DNA of 64,000 bases from Crocosphaera watsonii WH 8501 (GCF_000167195.1 NZ_AADV02000003.1:112501-176500), one strand, 5' to 3'. Positions 27,666-37,495 are shown, numbered from the stretch's first letter. The notes: generated by a model from the letters alone, not told the origin. A program made the numbers and translations.

Positions 27666-28595
27666 ATGCGCTTAAATCGTTCTTGGCTCCCAACTTTAGC
27701 TATTTTCGTCACTACATCTTTAACTGGAATTAATTCTAGTTTCGCTAACGAATTACAACCCCTTTTTGATAATCCTGAACCTATTTCCGTTCCAGAGGAA
27801 CCGTTCTCCGTTCCCAACCAAGGTATTCCTGTCCCAGATGGCCCTATCGAAATTTATGTTCCCCCCCCAGAAAATAATAATTCTGGAACTTGTGCAGCTT
27901 TAATTAAACCAGCTATTGATAGTGTTATTAGTCCTCACCAAAAACATTGGGGAGTTTTAGTAGAAAAATTAGAGGATGGGACACTTTTATACACCCACAA
28001 TGCGGATAGACATTTTATCCCTGCTTCTAATACTAAAATCTTTACCACGGCCGCTGCCTTACAATTAAAAAGTCCTCAATCGAAAATTCGCTCAAAGTCT
28101 CTACAATCTTGGGTTAATGTTACCAATATTAGAAGTAATAACTATTATGCTGACATCCTTCTCCGTCATATTGGGGGACAACAAGCAGTTAAAAGTGCTT
28201 TAGGAAAATTAGGGGTTGACCCCAGTGATTTTCGTCAGGTGGATGGCTCGGGGTTATCTCGTCGTAATGTGGCTACTCCTCGCTCTTTGGTAACCACTTT
28301 ACGAGCGATGTACTATACACCCCAACGAGACGTATTTTACGCATCTTTACCCGTTGCAGGATCAACGGGAACCCTTCGCAACCGTATGAAGGGTACACCT
28401 GCACAGGGAACCGTTTATGCTAAAACGGGTACATTACGGGGGGTAAGAGCCTTATCTGGCTACATGAAACATCCTCATTTCGGAATGGTAGTCTTTAGTA
28501 TCTTAGCCAATAATCCCAATGTTTCCGGTTCCTCTTTGATCCGTTCCATTGATAAAATTGTTCTGCAACTGAGTACCATCCGTCCTTGCGATTGA
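27666..28595 (+). CDS. dacB: D-alanyl-D-alanine carboxypeptidase, peptidase S13 family, internally shortened
   Basis: The 309-residue precursor has a signal peptide (cleavage near SSFA) and a Pro-rich linker. The S13 penicillin-binding motifs are SNTK (SxxK, near 125) in PASNTKIFTTAA, SNN (SxN, near 160) in RSNNYYADILLRH, and KTG (near 258) in YAKTGTLRG. In typical family members about 240 residues of inserted domains separate SxxK from SxN; here fewer than 40 do. The sequence passes without a break from AALQ to LKSPQSKIRSK, as if an in-frame deletion removed domains II/III. It may be non-functional or a minimal enzyme. Confidence 0.8.
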   Translation: MRLNRSWLPTLAIFVTTSLTGINSSFANELQPLFDNPEPISVPEEPFSVPNQGIPVPDGPIEIYVPPPENNNSGTCAALIKPAIDSVISPHQKHWGVLVEKLEDGTLLYTHNADRHFIPASNTKIFTTAAALQLKSPQSKIRSKSLQSWVNVTNIRSNNYYADILLRHIGGQQAVKSALGKLGVDPSDFRQVDGSGLSRRNVATPRSLVTTLRAMYYTPQRDVFYASLPVAGSTGTLRNRMKGTPAQGTVYAKTGTLRGVRALSGYMKHPHFGMVVFSILANNPNVSGSSLIRSIDKIVLQLSTIRPCD

Positions 28596-28709
28596 GAAAT
28601 CTTAAGAAAATCTGTTGCTAACTGTTGTCAATAAGCAAGAATTGTTGCAAATTGTCCTCAAAAAAGACTATAATATTTAATTAATAGTATTAGTATAGAG
28701 CAATTTGCT

Positions 28710-29249
28710 ATGTCTTCCTATACAACGAATTCCCTGAAAGCCGAGTTAAATGCTAGAGGTTGGCGTTTGACTCCCCAAAGGGAAAAGATACTGCACGTCT
28801 TCCAAAATCTCCCTAGGGGGAATCATTTGAGTGCTGAGGAATTGTTTGAATTACTGGAGGAAAGGGGAGAAACAATTAGTTTATCCACTATTTATCGCAG
28901 TGTTAAGTTGATGTCTCGTATGGGAATTTTGCGAGAGTTAGAATTAGCAGAGGGACATAAACATTATGAATTAAACCATCCTCATCCAAATCATCATCAT
29001 CACATGGTTTGTATTCAATGTAATCGCACCATTGAATTTAAAAATGATTCTATTCTTAAACAGAGCTTGAAACAGTGCGAAAAAGAGGGTTTTCAATTGA
29101 TCGATTGTCAGTTAACCGTAATGACTATTTGTCCCGAAGCAATACGCATGGGTTGGCCGTCTTCTCTTCCCAGTAATTGGATGTGTACTCGCACTATTTC
29201 TGATGAACATAGTCATGATTCCCATGATCATGCCCATGAGACAGAATAA
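28710..29249 (+). CDS. furA: Ferric uptake regulator, FurA type
   Basis: The 179-residue protein is very close in pattern to cyanobacterial FurA. The winged-helix half (SLKAELNARGWRLTPQREKIL) is followed by the metal-binding stretch HPHPNHHHHMVCIQC near 90-105. The C-terminal tail is rich in His, Asp and Ser (SHDSHDHAHETE), longer than in the smallest FurA proteins. FurA represses iron-acquisition genes with Fe(II). The PerR- and Zur-type paralogues look different around the His cluster. Confidence 0.9.
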   Translation: MSSYTTNSLKAELNARGWRLTPQREKILHVFQNLPRGNHLSAEELFELLEERGETISLSTIYRSVKLMSRMGILRELELAEGHKHYELNHPHPNHHHHMVCIQCNRTIEFKNDSILKQSLKQCEKEGFQLIDCQLTVMTICPEAIRMGWPSSLPSNWMCTRTISDEHSHDSHDHAHETE

Positions 29250-29254
29250 GAAGA

Positions 29255-29695
29255 CTAAGCTGATGTTCCCCATTGAAAGGCTAAAGCTTTCTTTTTCATC
29301 ATTTGAAATATATTATAAAAGCCATTGGCACGGGATGGTGTTAAGCTAACATTAAGTCCTGTTTCTTCGATAAAATCAGGGGTAACTTCTATGATCTCAT
29401 TAGGAGTTAACCCATTTAATCCTTCAATTAAAAAAGCAACTAAACCTTTCACTAATTGAGCGTCGGAGTCGCCTTTGTACCAAATTTTACCGTCTTTCAA
29501 GTCTGCTGTAATGTAAACTTGAGAGACACATCCTTGAACCTTATTCTCTTCTACTTTGCTATCTTCTGGCATTGCTTCTAACTTTTTACCATACCAAAGT
29601 AATTGTTCATAGCGTTTTTTGGGATCTGAACGCTTTTTGAATTTTTCGACAATGCGGGCTAAGTTAGGGGGTAAAGTGTTCTCTGATGATGACAT
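29255..29695 (-). CDS. sufE: Cysteine desulfuration protein SufE
   Basis: The 146-residue SufE-fold protein has the sulfur-accepting Cys in KVQGCVSQVYI near residue 52 and the closing motif LTPSRANGFYNIFQMMKKKA. SufE takes persulfide from SufS and passes it to the SUF scaffold. It is convergent with furA, 5 bases apart, which may be chance. The start codon region is clear. Confidence 0.93.
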   Translation of the reverse strand: MSSSENTLPPNLARIVEKFKKRSDPKKRYEQLLWYGKKLEAMPEDSKVEENKVQGCVSQVYITADLKDGKIWYKGDSDAQLVKGLVAFLIEGLNGLTPNEIIEVTPDFIEETGLNVSLTPSRANGFYNIFQMMKKKALAFQWGTSA

Positions 29696-29872
29696 AGATC
29701 AATAATAAAAACTGGGAATAGATGATTTTTAACTCAACATTAATTCTAGCAAATTTTTCTTGTCAATATCAAGGGATTAGCAGATGAGTCAGTGATTATT
29801 CATAAAATATTAATGATGACTTCGTTATTTGTACTAAGGTATTCTTAGATTTTCTGGTACAATTAAAGGACG

Positions 29873-30847
29873 ATGATTAATCAAGTCAAACCTCAGCAAA
29901 TTAAGCAACTATCTATTTTAGAAGATGATAATTATCAAGATGGTTTAAAACCGTCTCCTGTACTAAAATGGGCGGGTGGCAAAACTCAACTATTACCAGA
30001 AATAAAAAAACAGTACCCTCAACAACTTCAACAAGGGAAAATTAAAACCTACATAGAGCCTTTTTTTGGTGGTGGTGCGGTATTTTTTGATATTTATCAT
30101 AACTTTGAAATTGAACAAGCTTATCTGTTTGACAAAAATATAGAGTTAATCATTCTTTATAAAGTAATACAAAATGATGTTAATGCTCTGATTGAAGAAT
30201 TATCAATTTTAGAAAGTAAATATCTTACTTTGGATACTGAGAACAGAAAAGAGTTTTATTATCAATTGAGAGATGATTATAATACTTTTGATAAACAAAC
30301 TGATGCTAATAATTATAGACAAGAATGGATAAACCGAGCAGCTTATACAATCTTTCTGAATAAAACTTGTTTTAATGGGTTGTATAGAGTAAACAGTAAG
30401 GGATATTTTAATGTGCCAATGGGTCGTTATAAAAAGCCTAAGATACTGAATCAAGATAATTTAATTGCTGTTCATGAGTCGTTTAAAATTGTTGAAATTC
30501 AACACACAGATTTTGCAGAAGTTCTGAATTATGCTGATGAATCTACCTTTATTTATTACGATCCTCCCTATCGTCCCATTAGTGAAACTTCAAATTTTAA
30601 TTCTTATAGTTCCTTAGAATTTAATGATGATGAACAAAAAAGATTAAGAGATGTTTTTACAAAGACATCAAAACAAGGTGCATTACAAATATTGAGTAAT
30701 TCCGATCCCACTAATTATATTGACGATCCTTTCTTTGATGAATTATATCAGGATTTTAATATTAGTCGTATTTTAGCATCAAGGATGATTAATTCTAAGG
30801 GTAAGAAGCGTGGGAAAATTAGAGAAATTTTAGTTAACAATTACTAA
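29873..30847 (+). CDS. DNA adenine methylase, Dam/M.DpnII type (GATC)
   Basis: The 324-residue alpha-class N6-adenine methyltransferase has the FxGxG-type SAM motif in KWAGGKTQLL and EPFFGGGAVFFD (near 30 and 62), and the catalytic DPPY in YYDPPYRP near 230. The order is as in Dam and M.DpnII, whose target is GATC; the specificity here is inferred from family. Four bases after its stop begins a gene whose first 60 residues look like DpnII endonuclease, so this was probably the modification half of a restriction-modification system. Confidence 0.88.
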   Translation: MINQVKPQQIKQLSILEDDNYQDGLKPSPVLKWAGGKTQLLPEIKKQYPQQLQQGKIKTYIEPFFGGGAVFFDIYHNFEIEQAYLFDKNIELIILYKVIQNDVNALIEELSILESKYLTLDTENRKEFYYQLRDDYNTFDKQTDANNYRQEWINRAAYTIFLNKTCFNGLYRVNSKGYFNVPMGRYKKPKILNQDNLIAVHESFKIVEIQHTDFAEVLNYADESTFIYYDPPYRPISETSNFNSYSSLEFNDDEQKRLRDVFTKTSKQGALQILSNSDPTNYIDDPFFDELYQDFNISRILASRMINSKGKKRGKIREILVNNY

Positions 30848-30851
30848 AAAA

Positions 30852-31031
30852 ATGAAATATAGTTCTATTTTTTCTGATATCATTGATTGTGGTAATTCTG
30901 AACAAGTATTTGATTATCTTATTCAGACTCTAAAGGAATCTATTGTAAAATGGAATTATTTTATCAACTGGGAAAAAGTCAATGATAACTTTCGAGATAT
31001 AGAAATTAGTCTGAATTTATTAAACTACTTA
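30852..31031 (+). pseudogene. DpnII-family restriction endonuclease, truncated to 60 codons by an IS
   Basis: ATG 30852 starts 4 bases after the methylase stop. The first 60 residues (MKYSSIFSDIIDCGN ... SLNLLNYL) resemble the N terminus of DpnII/MboI-type endonucleases, which are about 290 residues long. After codon 60 the DNA becomes the IS terminal inverted repeat (31032), and the frame reads IS DNA for 22 codons before stopping. I found no 3' remnant beyond the IS. The endonuclease is therefore inactive. Confidence 0.75.
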
Positions 31032-32721
31032 GGGTTTGCTGAAAAAGTTTCTCCAAAATTTATGCCACTTTTGACCAAAAATTTTCTGACAAATCAATAA
31101 GTTTTAGTACATAAAAATTGTTGAAAGTATAATCAAAATTAATGAAAGGCGGTTTGATGAGTTCCCCTGTTCTATTATTAGTAAATAAGGACAAAAAAAG
31201 CGACAAAAACTGCCTCAGAAGTTTAGAAAGATTGACAACTAAAAATGTAATAGCAATAGATGTAATGGAGGTTTCAGGGAGTTTTGTCATCACGAGATTT
31301 AGGCTAAATCTTCGTTTAGCTTGTCCAAACTTTCCCTCAATAGCATTACGGAAGCATTCATCGGAGTGGGCTTGTTTCTTTTCTTCTTCACTGACATTTT
31401 TCGGAGGTCTTCCTAACTTCGGACCACTGATTCTTATCCCTCTTTCCTTACACCAATTTCTGTTTTCCCTAGTTCGATAAATTTTATCTACATGGACGGA
31501 TTCGGGATAATAGCCAAACGTTTCTTTATACTTTTCTACTTGTTCTTTTAAATGACAAGATTCATTGAAGTTTTCCCAACTTATTTTGTCTAGAAACACA
31601 TAGTTATCTACACAGCTTACTGAGAGTTTAGCTCCAAACTCTATTGGTTTTCCTGCTTTTCCCCTCACTATTGGACGAATATGCGGTTGAGTTAAACTTA
31701 CAATTCTTTGAGGAACACTCTGGGTCTTATTCTCCCACATTGACTGTTGTTGTTCATAAACTTTTTTGATAGTCTCTAGACAATTTTTCTGTCTTTTACT
31801 CAGATTTTCCAGGGAAGCCCCAGCTTGAATTAAGTCTTCTATATTTCCTAAATTTTTCTTAAGGTATTTTAACTGTTTCCCGATAGCTTTTCTTCTTTCT
31901 TGATAAGATATTTTTCGTTTTTAGCTACTTTTAAGTATTCCTTTCTAGCAATTATTCTAGAAGTTCTCGGCTTTTTTCTCAATTTTACTCTTAATGGTTT
32001 ATAAAGATTATCTATTATTCTTTCTGTCTCAATTCTGGCTTGATTTAATATGCCTAAATCCGTTGGGTATTTGATGTCTGCTGGCGCACAAGTCGCATCT
32101 AAAATTAGTTTACCTTTATTTTTTATTTTTTCTCCTTTTTATTGGAGACAATCCTTTTTTTTTACTTCTTTATCACTCTTGTCTATTTCTCTTTTTACTA
32201 TTTTTTTATTGATTTTGTTTATCAATTCTCCATCAATTCTTTTCCTAAAATGAACTAGCATTGAAGATTCCAGTGGTGGCTCTTGTTGATAACAATTTAA
32301 ACCTATAAAGTATTGTAGATAGGGATTTTCTCTAATCTGTTCTATAGTTTCTCTATCACTTGTTCCTAATTTTTCCTTAATAATTAATGTCCCTAATGCC
32401 ATTCTAAATAGTTTGGCTGGCGCACCTTTTTCTGCTGAAAAAAGTTTAGCATATTCTTCCTCAAAATCATCCCAAGGTATCAACTCTGCCATGATTACCC
32501 AACGATTATTGGGGGACAATTTGCCCTCGAAAGGTAATTCAAATTTTTCTGGGGGCGGTAAAGGTTGCTCCTCTTTTCGATACATTTGTTCTTGACCAAC
32601 AACTGGGAGGTGTTTCTACCAATTATAGCGGTTTGTAGCCGACAAAGCTGATCTTTTTTGCGATCGCGAATATGGGTGTAACCTTTTAAAGAATAGGGTT
32701 TTGCTTTTATTCAGCAAACCC
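31032..32721 (-). mobile_element. Degenerate IS5/IS1182-type insertion sequence
   Basis: The 12-bp ends are perfect inverted repeats: GGGTTTGCTGAA at 31032-31043 and its complement TTCAGCAAACCC at 32710-32721. The element is about 1690 bp. The transposase is on the minus strand and broken. No obvious target duplication flanks the ends, so the insertion may be old or the duplication short. It disrupted the DpnII-type endonuclease gene. Confidence 0.8.
31060..32585 (-). pseudogene. Transposase (InsH N-terminal / DDE_Tnp_1-type), multiple frameshifts
   Basis: The N-terminal piece (32585-32139) holds the DUF772/InsH-type domain (LRxLIIKEKLGTSDRETIEQIRENPYLQYFIGL pattern). The C-terminal piece (31740-31060) continues after a middle stretch in other frames, with a DDE-domain end (VHVDKIYRTRENRNWCKERGIRISGP). 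At least two frameshifts are needed: near the T-run at 32150-32160 and near 31919. The element therefore cannot move by itself. Confidence 0.82.
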
Positions 32722-32762
32722 CAATTAGGAATTTTAGAAGCATTAATTCTAGATAAAAATCT

Positions 32763-32793
32763 AAATAAAAAAAGAGAGGTTACTAAACCCCTC
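32763..32793 (-). terminator. Rho-independent terminator of ndhH
   Basis: Read on the minus strand, an 8-bp stem (32774-32781 with 32786-32793, one mismatch) is followed by seven Ts. It lies 30 bases after the ndhH stop. Confidence 0.65.
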
Positions 32794-32822
32794 AAAAATT
32801 AATAATTATGGATAGTAAAACC

Positions 32823-34007
32823 TTAACGATCTACAGAACCCATAATGACATCAATACTACCTAAAATTGCCATAATATCAGCAACTTTTACCCCTTTGAG
32901 TAAGTGAGGTAAAATTTGTAAATTATTAAAGTCAGGGGCGCGAATTTTCCAACGCCAGGGGAAGGGATCATTACTACCCACAATAAAGATTCCTAGTTCC
33001 CCTTTACCGCTTTCCATGCGTACATAATGTTCCCCTTCAGGAATTTTAAAAGTCGGAGCAACTTTTTTAGCTATATGTTGATAATCAAAACTATTCCATT
33101 CGGACTTTTTCCCTTCCATCATGCGCTTAGCTTCCAGGTTTTCATAGGGACCCCCTGGAATAGCTTTTAACGCCTGACGAACAATTTTAACCGACTCACG
33201 CATTTCCCGAATACGGATCAAATAACGGGCGAAACAGTCTCCGGCGGTTTCCCATTGTACTTCCCAGTCGAAGTCATCGTAACATTCGTAATGGTCCACC
33301 TTCCGCAGATCCCATTGAACCCCGGAACCCCGTAACATTGGGCCAGACAGTCCCCAGTTAATCGCTTCTTCGCGAGTAATGGTTCCTATCCCTTCCACAC
33401 GACGGCGGAAAATAGGGTTATTGGTGATCAACTTCTCGTATTCATCCACTTTGGGGTCAAAATGGTCACAGAAGTCTTCACACTTATCGATCCAACCGTA
33501 GGGTAAATCTACAGCTACCCCACCAATGCGGAAATAATTGTTATTAATTAAGCGCATTCCCGAGGCTGCTTCCCAAAGATCATAAATCATTTCCCGTTCA
33601 CGGAAAATGTAGAAAAAGGGAGTTTGTGCGCCAACATCAGCCAAAAAGGGGCCTAACCACAGTAAATGGTTAGCAATGCGGTTGAGTTCCAACATAATGA
33701 CCCGAATATATTGGGCCCGTTTAGGAACTTTGACATCCGCTAATTGTTCGGGGGCGTTAACGGTGATCGCCTCGTTGAACATTCCTGCTGCATAGTCCCA
33801 ACGACTAACATAGGGAACGTACATAACGTTGGTGCGATTTTCCGCAATTTTTTCCATCCCTCGATGAAGATACCCGATCACGGGTTCACAGTCTACCACG
33901 TCTTCTCCGTCTAAAGTGACGATTAGACGTAATACCCCGTGCATTGAGGGATGATGAGGTCCCATGTTCAAAACCATGGGTTCGGTTCTAGTTTCTATTT
34001 TCGACAT
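32823..34007 (-). CDS. ndhH: NAD(P)H-quinone oxidoreductase subunit H
   Basis: The 394-residue protein matches the 49-kDa subunit of complex I as found in cyanobacteria and plastids: [17 protein letters not shown] at residue 12, [23 protein letters not shown] near 115 and [18 protein letters not shown] at the C terminus. It contributes to the quinone-binding site of the NDH-1 complex in thylakoid membranes, which carries respiratory and cyclic electron flow. It is intact, and lies 84 bases downstream of kaiC3 on the same strand. Confidence 0.97.
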   Translation of the reverse strand: MSKIETRTEPMVLNMGPHHPSMHGVLRLIVTLDGEDVVDCEPVIGYLHRGMEKIAENRTNVMYVPYVSRWDYAAGMFNEAITVNAPEQLADVKVPKRAQYIRVIMLELNRIANHLLWLGPFLADVGAQTPFFYIFREREMIYDLWEAASGMRLINNNYFRIGGVAVDLPYGWIDKCEDFCDHFDPKVDEYEKLITNNPIFRRRVEGIGTITREEAINWGLSGPMLRGSGVQWDLRKVDHYECYDDFDWEVQWETAGDCFARYLIRIREMRESVKIVRQALKAIPGGPYENLEAKRMMEGKKSEWNSFDYQHIAKKVAPTFKIPEGEHYVRMESGKGELGIFIVGSNDPFPWRWKIRAPDFNNLQILPHLLKGVKVADIMAILGSIDVIMGSVDR

Positions 34008-34091
34008 AGGGTGATCACTTAACCGTCATCTTTATTACATAGGATAACGTCTTTTGAGCAAGTTCACAGCAATAAAGAAGTGATAGTTGTC

Positions 34092-35606
34092 TTATTCTTC
34101 AAATAAATTGCTTAATCTTTCCACTTCGCTTTGTGCGGTGTACATAGGGGAACCGGATAAAATACCAGTTACATTACGGAAAGGTTTACCTATGTGCATT
34201 CCTTTATCATCAATAGAAAATTCTCGAATATCTTTATCGTGCATAGAACCGCGCATTTTTAAAACAGTGACACCCCGACGCATTTCCCCGTACATTTCCA
34301 CGTAACGCAGGAGAATAATTGAATCTGTGATGGTAGAAATATGAGCCTCGGTAATAGAAGATCCCCCCAATAAAGTCGGGGTGGTAGAAGTGAATAAACC
34401 TCCGATTTCTTGTTGTTTAATAAAAGAAGTTAAACCAATGATAAACTCACGAAACCCTTTTAAAGTAGAAACCCGTTCTAAAGCGGATAAACTATCCACC
34501 GCAACACGGTTCGGCTTAAAGCTTTCGATAGTTTCCTTCATATTGATCAAATGATTTTCTAACCCTGTGGTTTCCGGGTAACGGCAGACTACCTTTAACT
34601 TACCTTCCTTTTCCATTTGTTGAAAATCTACACCCCAACCGATGGCATTACGAAATAGTTGTTCTCGGCTTTCTTCAAAAGCAAAAATTAAACATCGTTC
34701 CTCATTGATAACCCCACCGGCCATAAATTCCGTCACCATTAAGGTTTTTCCGGTTCCTGTGGCCCCTGAAACTAAAATAATGGAGTCTCGGAAAAATCCG
34801 CCCCCACACATACGATCCAACTCTTCACTACCGGAAGTGATGCGAATGTTAGAGGATTTTTGTTCTAATTCGATGGCAGATAAGGGAATAATGACCACAC
34901 CACGACCAGGAACAATAGTAAAGGGATATTCTCCTTTTTGGTGATCTGTCCCCCGATATTTCAAAATTTCGATGGTACGACGGCGTTTTTCATCCGCTAA
35001 GACATTGCGTAAGATGACCACATTATCGGCCACAAATTCTTCCACCCCAAAACGACTAATATCCCCATATTCTTCCGTTCTTTCCGCCGTCATAATCGCA
35101 GTTACACCTAATTCCCGTAAAGCGGAGGCCATACGAAAAAGATCGCTTCTAACTTCTGCGCTATCGCTTAAATGGCTAAAAATTGCCCCTAAAGAGTCCA
35201 GAGACACCCGTTGGGCGTTATATTTACGAATAGCAAACTCGATACGGGCAATTAAGGCACCGAGATCGTAGTCTCCTGTCACCATCATCCGTTCTCCGGG
35301 TTGAGGAGAGGCATCCACAAAAGCCCATTTTCTCTCCATTTCCCATTCAGCAATATTCCAGCCAAACCCTCGCATATTGCGGCGTAAAGCTTTGGGTGGT
35401 TCCTCAAAAGTTACAAAAACCCCATTTTCCCCTCGTTTAATCCCTTCTGCTAAAAACTGACAAGCAAAAACGGTTTTAGAACTTCCGGCGGTTCCGGCAA
35501 CTAAGGTGGCCCGTCCTTTGGGGAGTCCCCCTTCAGACAAAAAATCAAACCCTGGAATGGAGGTTTCTAATTTCTCAATATAGTCTAGTTCGTTTTCTGG
35601 TGTCAT
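34092..35606 (-). CDS. kaiC3: KaiC3-type circadian ATPase/kinase homologue
   Basis: The 504-residue protein has two KaiC/RecA domains. The first has P-loop GTAGSSKT (canonical KaiC has GTSGTGKT); the second has GATGTGKT near 290. Both keep the catalytic Glu pair: FEEPPKAL in the first and FEESREQL in the second. The adjacent Ser-Thr autophosphorylation pair is retained in EAHISTITDS near 430. It is 15 residues shorter than KaiC of the locus at 45696, mainly at the C terminus, where KaiA docks in the canonical clock. It follows kaiA3 and kaiB3, so it is called KaiC3. Confidence 0.88.
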   Translation of the reverse strand: MTPENELDYIEKLETSIPGFDFLSEGGLPKGRATLVAGTAGSSKTVFACQFLAEGIKRGENGVFVTFEEPPKALRRNMRGFGWNIAEWEMERKWAFVDASPQPGERMMVTGDYDLGALIARIEFAIRKYNAQRVSLDSLGAIFSHLSDSAEVRSDLFRMASALRELGVTAIMTAERTEEYGDISRFGVEEFVADNVVILRNVLADEKRRRTIEILKYRGTDHQKGEYPFTIVPGRGVVIIPLSAIELEQKSSNIRITSGSEELDRMCGGGFFRDSIILVSGATGTGKTLMVTEFMAGGVINEERCLIFAFEESREQLFRNAIGWGVDFQQMEKEGKLKVVCRYPETTGLENHLINMKETIESFKPNRVAVDSLSALERVSTLKGFREFIIGLTSFIKQQEIGGLFTSTTPTLLGGSSITEAHISTITDSIILLRYVEMYGEMRRGVTVLKMRGSMHDKDIREFSIDDKGMHIGKPFRNVTGILSGSPMYTAQSEVERLSNLFEE

Positions 35607-35722
35607 TCGTGTTTTTGTTGGGAATAGAGGGTTAGAGTGGAAGTCAGGAGTTGACTGACATTTTTGTTAATTGTTCATTGTTTATTTTGCCTGTTTGTTT
35701 GTCTATTGCCAAGAAATATTAG

Positions 35723-36007
35723 TTAGTTTTTATCTTCTGAGACTAAATCTAACCCTAAGAGGACTTTTTGCGTGTTGGACATATCCCCGATAATACGTTG
35801 TAAGGGTGGAGGTAACTGTTTAATTAGGGTTGGGGTAACTAAAATTTTTTCTTTCTCGGCGGTTTGGGGTTGTTCAAGGACATCGATGATTTCTATGGTG
35901 TATTGATCTTGCAACTCTTCATGACAGATACGAAATAAGTTGGCGATCGCCCGTTGAGAGTTAATAGTGTTACCTGTAATGTAGAGTCTGAGTAGATATT
36001 TGTTCAT
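35723..36007 (-). CDS. kaiB3: KaiB3-type protein
   Basis: The 94-residue thioredoxin-like protein has the KaiB pattern YLLRLYITGNTINSQRAI at the N terminus and TPTLIKQLPPPLQRIIGD in the middle, which are residues of the metamorphic fold-switching region. It is shorter at the C terminus than KaiB at 45273, and NSQRA replaces NSVRA. It starts 5 bases after kaiA3 and ends 116 bases before kaiC3, so the three are probably one operon. Confidence 0.88.
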   Translation of the reverse strand: MNKYLLRLYITGNTINSQRAIANLFRICHEELQDQYTIEIIDVLEQPQTAEKEKILVTPTLIKQLPPPLQRIIGDMSNTQKVLLGLDLVSEDKN

Positions 36008-36012
36008 GCTGC

Positions 36013-36897
36013 TTATGGATAATCTTTTCTGGAGGAAAGGTTAATATTACTCAACCCTATATAATATTTGCGATAAAAAGAAGCTAAATACCCCATTAAT
36101 TCTAATATCATTAGTCTTCCTTCTACAACATAAGCTTGAGCTTTAGCCACAGAAGCGTCTTTACTTTTTTCTTTTAAAACTTTTGTATGAATTTCGATGG
36201 TATCTCTAGGACTTGCTTTGAGAAAACCCATTTTGTCCCCTAAACTTCGGAGTTGTTCGGAGATATTATGATCTACTTTATAGATTCTTTGCTCTAGAGA
36301 TAATTCTAATAATTTACCGTAGGTTTCTACTAATTCATCAAAAACATCAGGTAAGCTTTCTTGTAGGGGATATGATCCAAATAATCGGGCAGTGACACTG
36401 GTTTGTCCACTGGATTTAATCAGAGCATCAAGATCGGCAAACTCCTGCGCTTGATTGATTTTTTGTTCTTGCTGGTTTATTTTGACACGATATTTTTGTC
36501 GTTCAATACCTAAGCGAATCTCATAGATTAAGAGATTACTATCGAGGTTTTTGATTTGTAAATAACCATCAGCACCTAACTGAAAAGACTTTACAACTGC
36601 CCCCTCCCCTTGCCCATCCATTTTTACAATAATCGGAGTGTTGCTTACTTCTTCTCTCAGTTTGATTAGGGTGTGTAACCCCCGACTATCTGGCAAGTCT
36701 AGGTCTAGTAAAATTACATCAAACTGGTGAGCTTCTAAGAAAGTTAAACTTTCCTTTAAAGTCTTAGCACAAGTTACGGGAAAAGTCAAGCCTTTTGCTA
36801 GGGAACTATGTTGACTTTTAGAGAATAAATCCTGCAATAGTTCAATACTTTCTAATTTATCTTCTATTAATAAGACACGACAAATATCATTGGCCAT
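36013..36897 (-). CDS. kaiA3: KaiA3-type protein: receiver domain plus KaiA-like C-terminal domain
   Basis: The 294-residue protein begins with a true response-regulator receiver domain: acidic pair E12-D13, phospho-acceptor D65 in DVILLDLDLPDSRG, and the GYLQIKNLD segment with the conserved Lys. The usual conserved Thr/Ser position is Lys-Met (IIVKMDG). A coiled linker (residues 130-150) leads to a helical C-terminal half with the KaiA-like segment ILELMGYLASFYRKY near 270, equivalent to KaiA's HLGEMYRR. Canonical KaiA has only a pseudo-receiver. This is the architecture reported for non-standard KaiA3. Confidence 0.8.
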   Translation of the reverse strand: MANDICRVLLIEDKLESIELLQDLFSKSQHSSLAKGLTFPVTCAKTLKESLTFLEAHQFDVILLDLDLPDSRGLHTLIKLREEVSNTPIIVKMDGQGEGAVVKSFQLGADGYLQIKNLDSNLLIYEIRLGIERQKYRVKINQQEQKINQAQEFADLDALIKSSGQTSVTARLFGSYPLQESLPDVFDELVETYGKLLELSLEQRIYKVDHNISEQLRSLGDKMGFLKASPRDTIEIHTKVLKEKSKDASVAKAQAYVVEGRLMILELMGYLASFYRKYYIGLSNINLSSRKDYP

Positions 36898-37103
36898 TGT
36901 TAAGGATAAGTTTTTCTGTCAACTTTTTGCTTAGGAGACCTATTGGTGAGTTAATCCGCTCAGGTTACCTTAGTTTCGTGTTAGGAGTTGGGAGCAGAGG
37001 CCAATAAATTTGCTTATATCGAACTTAGCTGAGATCCTCTCCTACCACGATCATAGTCGATTTTGGCTTAATTCATCAACTACGTGCCGAATCAAGCTAG
37101 TTA

Positions 37104-37349
37104 TCAATTCTTTTTAGTCAGAAAAATAATTGATAGTCCGATAACAACAATGCCAATCAAATTGGAAGATTCTGGTATTTCGGGTGCAGATTCCGGTTCA
37201 TCTGATTGAGCGATTATGTAGAAATCGGTACTATCGGAATTAATCCTTAGTAGATCATCTGTTGCCCGTGGTGGAGTAACCAAAACCTGAATCAGTAAGC
37301 TAGTCATCAGAATCATGACTGGTTTACATGGAAATATTTTTCTTAACAT
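37104..37349 (-). CDS. Small secreted protein with PEP-CTERM-like tail
   Basis: The 81-residue protein has a hydrophobic N-terminal segment (residues 10-25), a short polar middle and a C terminus reading PEIPESSNLIGIVVIGLSIIFLTKKN-like: a Pro-Glu-rich motif, a transmembrane helix and a basic end. This is the layout of PEP-CTERM sorting signals, somewhat degenerate (PEIPES for VPEPS). The processing exosortase is not in this window. Function unknown; length is short for the class. Confidence 0.55.
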   Translation of the reverse strand: MLRKIFPCKPVMILMTSLLIQVLVTPPRATDDLLRINSDSTDFYIIAQSDEPESAPEIPESSNLIGIVVIGLSIIFLTKKN

Positions 37350-37495
37350 TTTTTTCAGTTATTCCCAAATCGACAACTTTATTAATATCAATCTTATCTT
37401 GCCGCAAATTGTCTTAAAAATTAGTTAAATAGGGTAAATTTCCGTAATAATACGCTATTGTGGCCAGAGAAAGTACAAAAATTTGCGAGTATACT

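Noticed and set aside
29873-30847. Solitary Dam methylase as in many cyanobacteria with no restriction partner
   Set aside because: The endonuclease start 4 bases downstream, with DpnII-like residues, points to an original R-M pair.
31142-31480. Plus-strand ORF antisense to the transposase
   Set aside because: Shadow of the transposase C-terminal part; it is not part of the DpnII gene.
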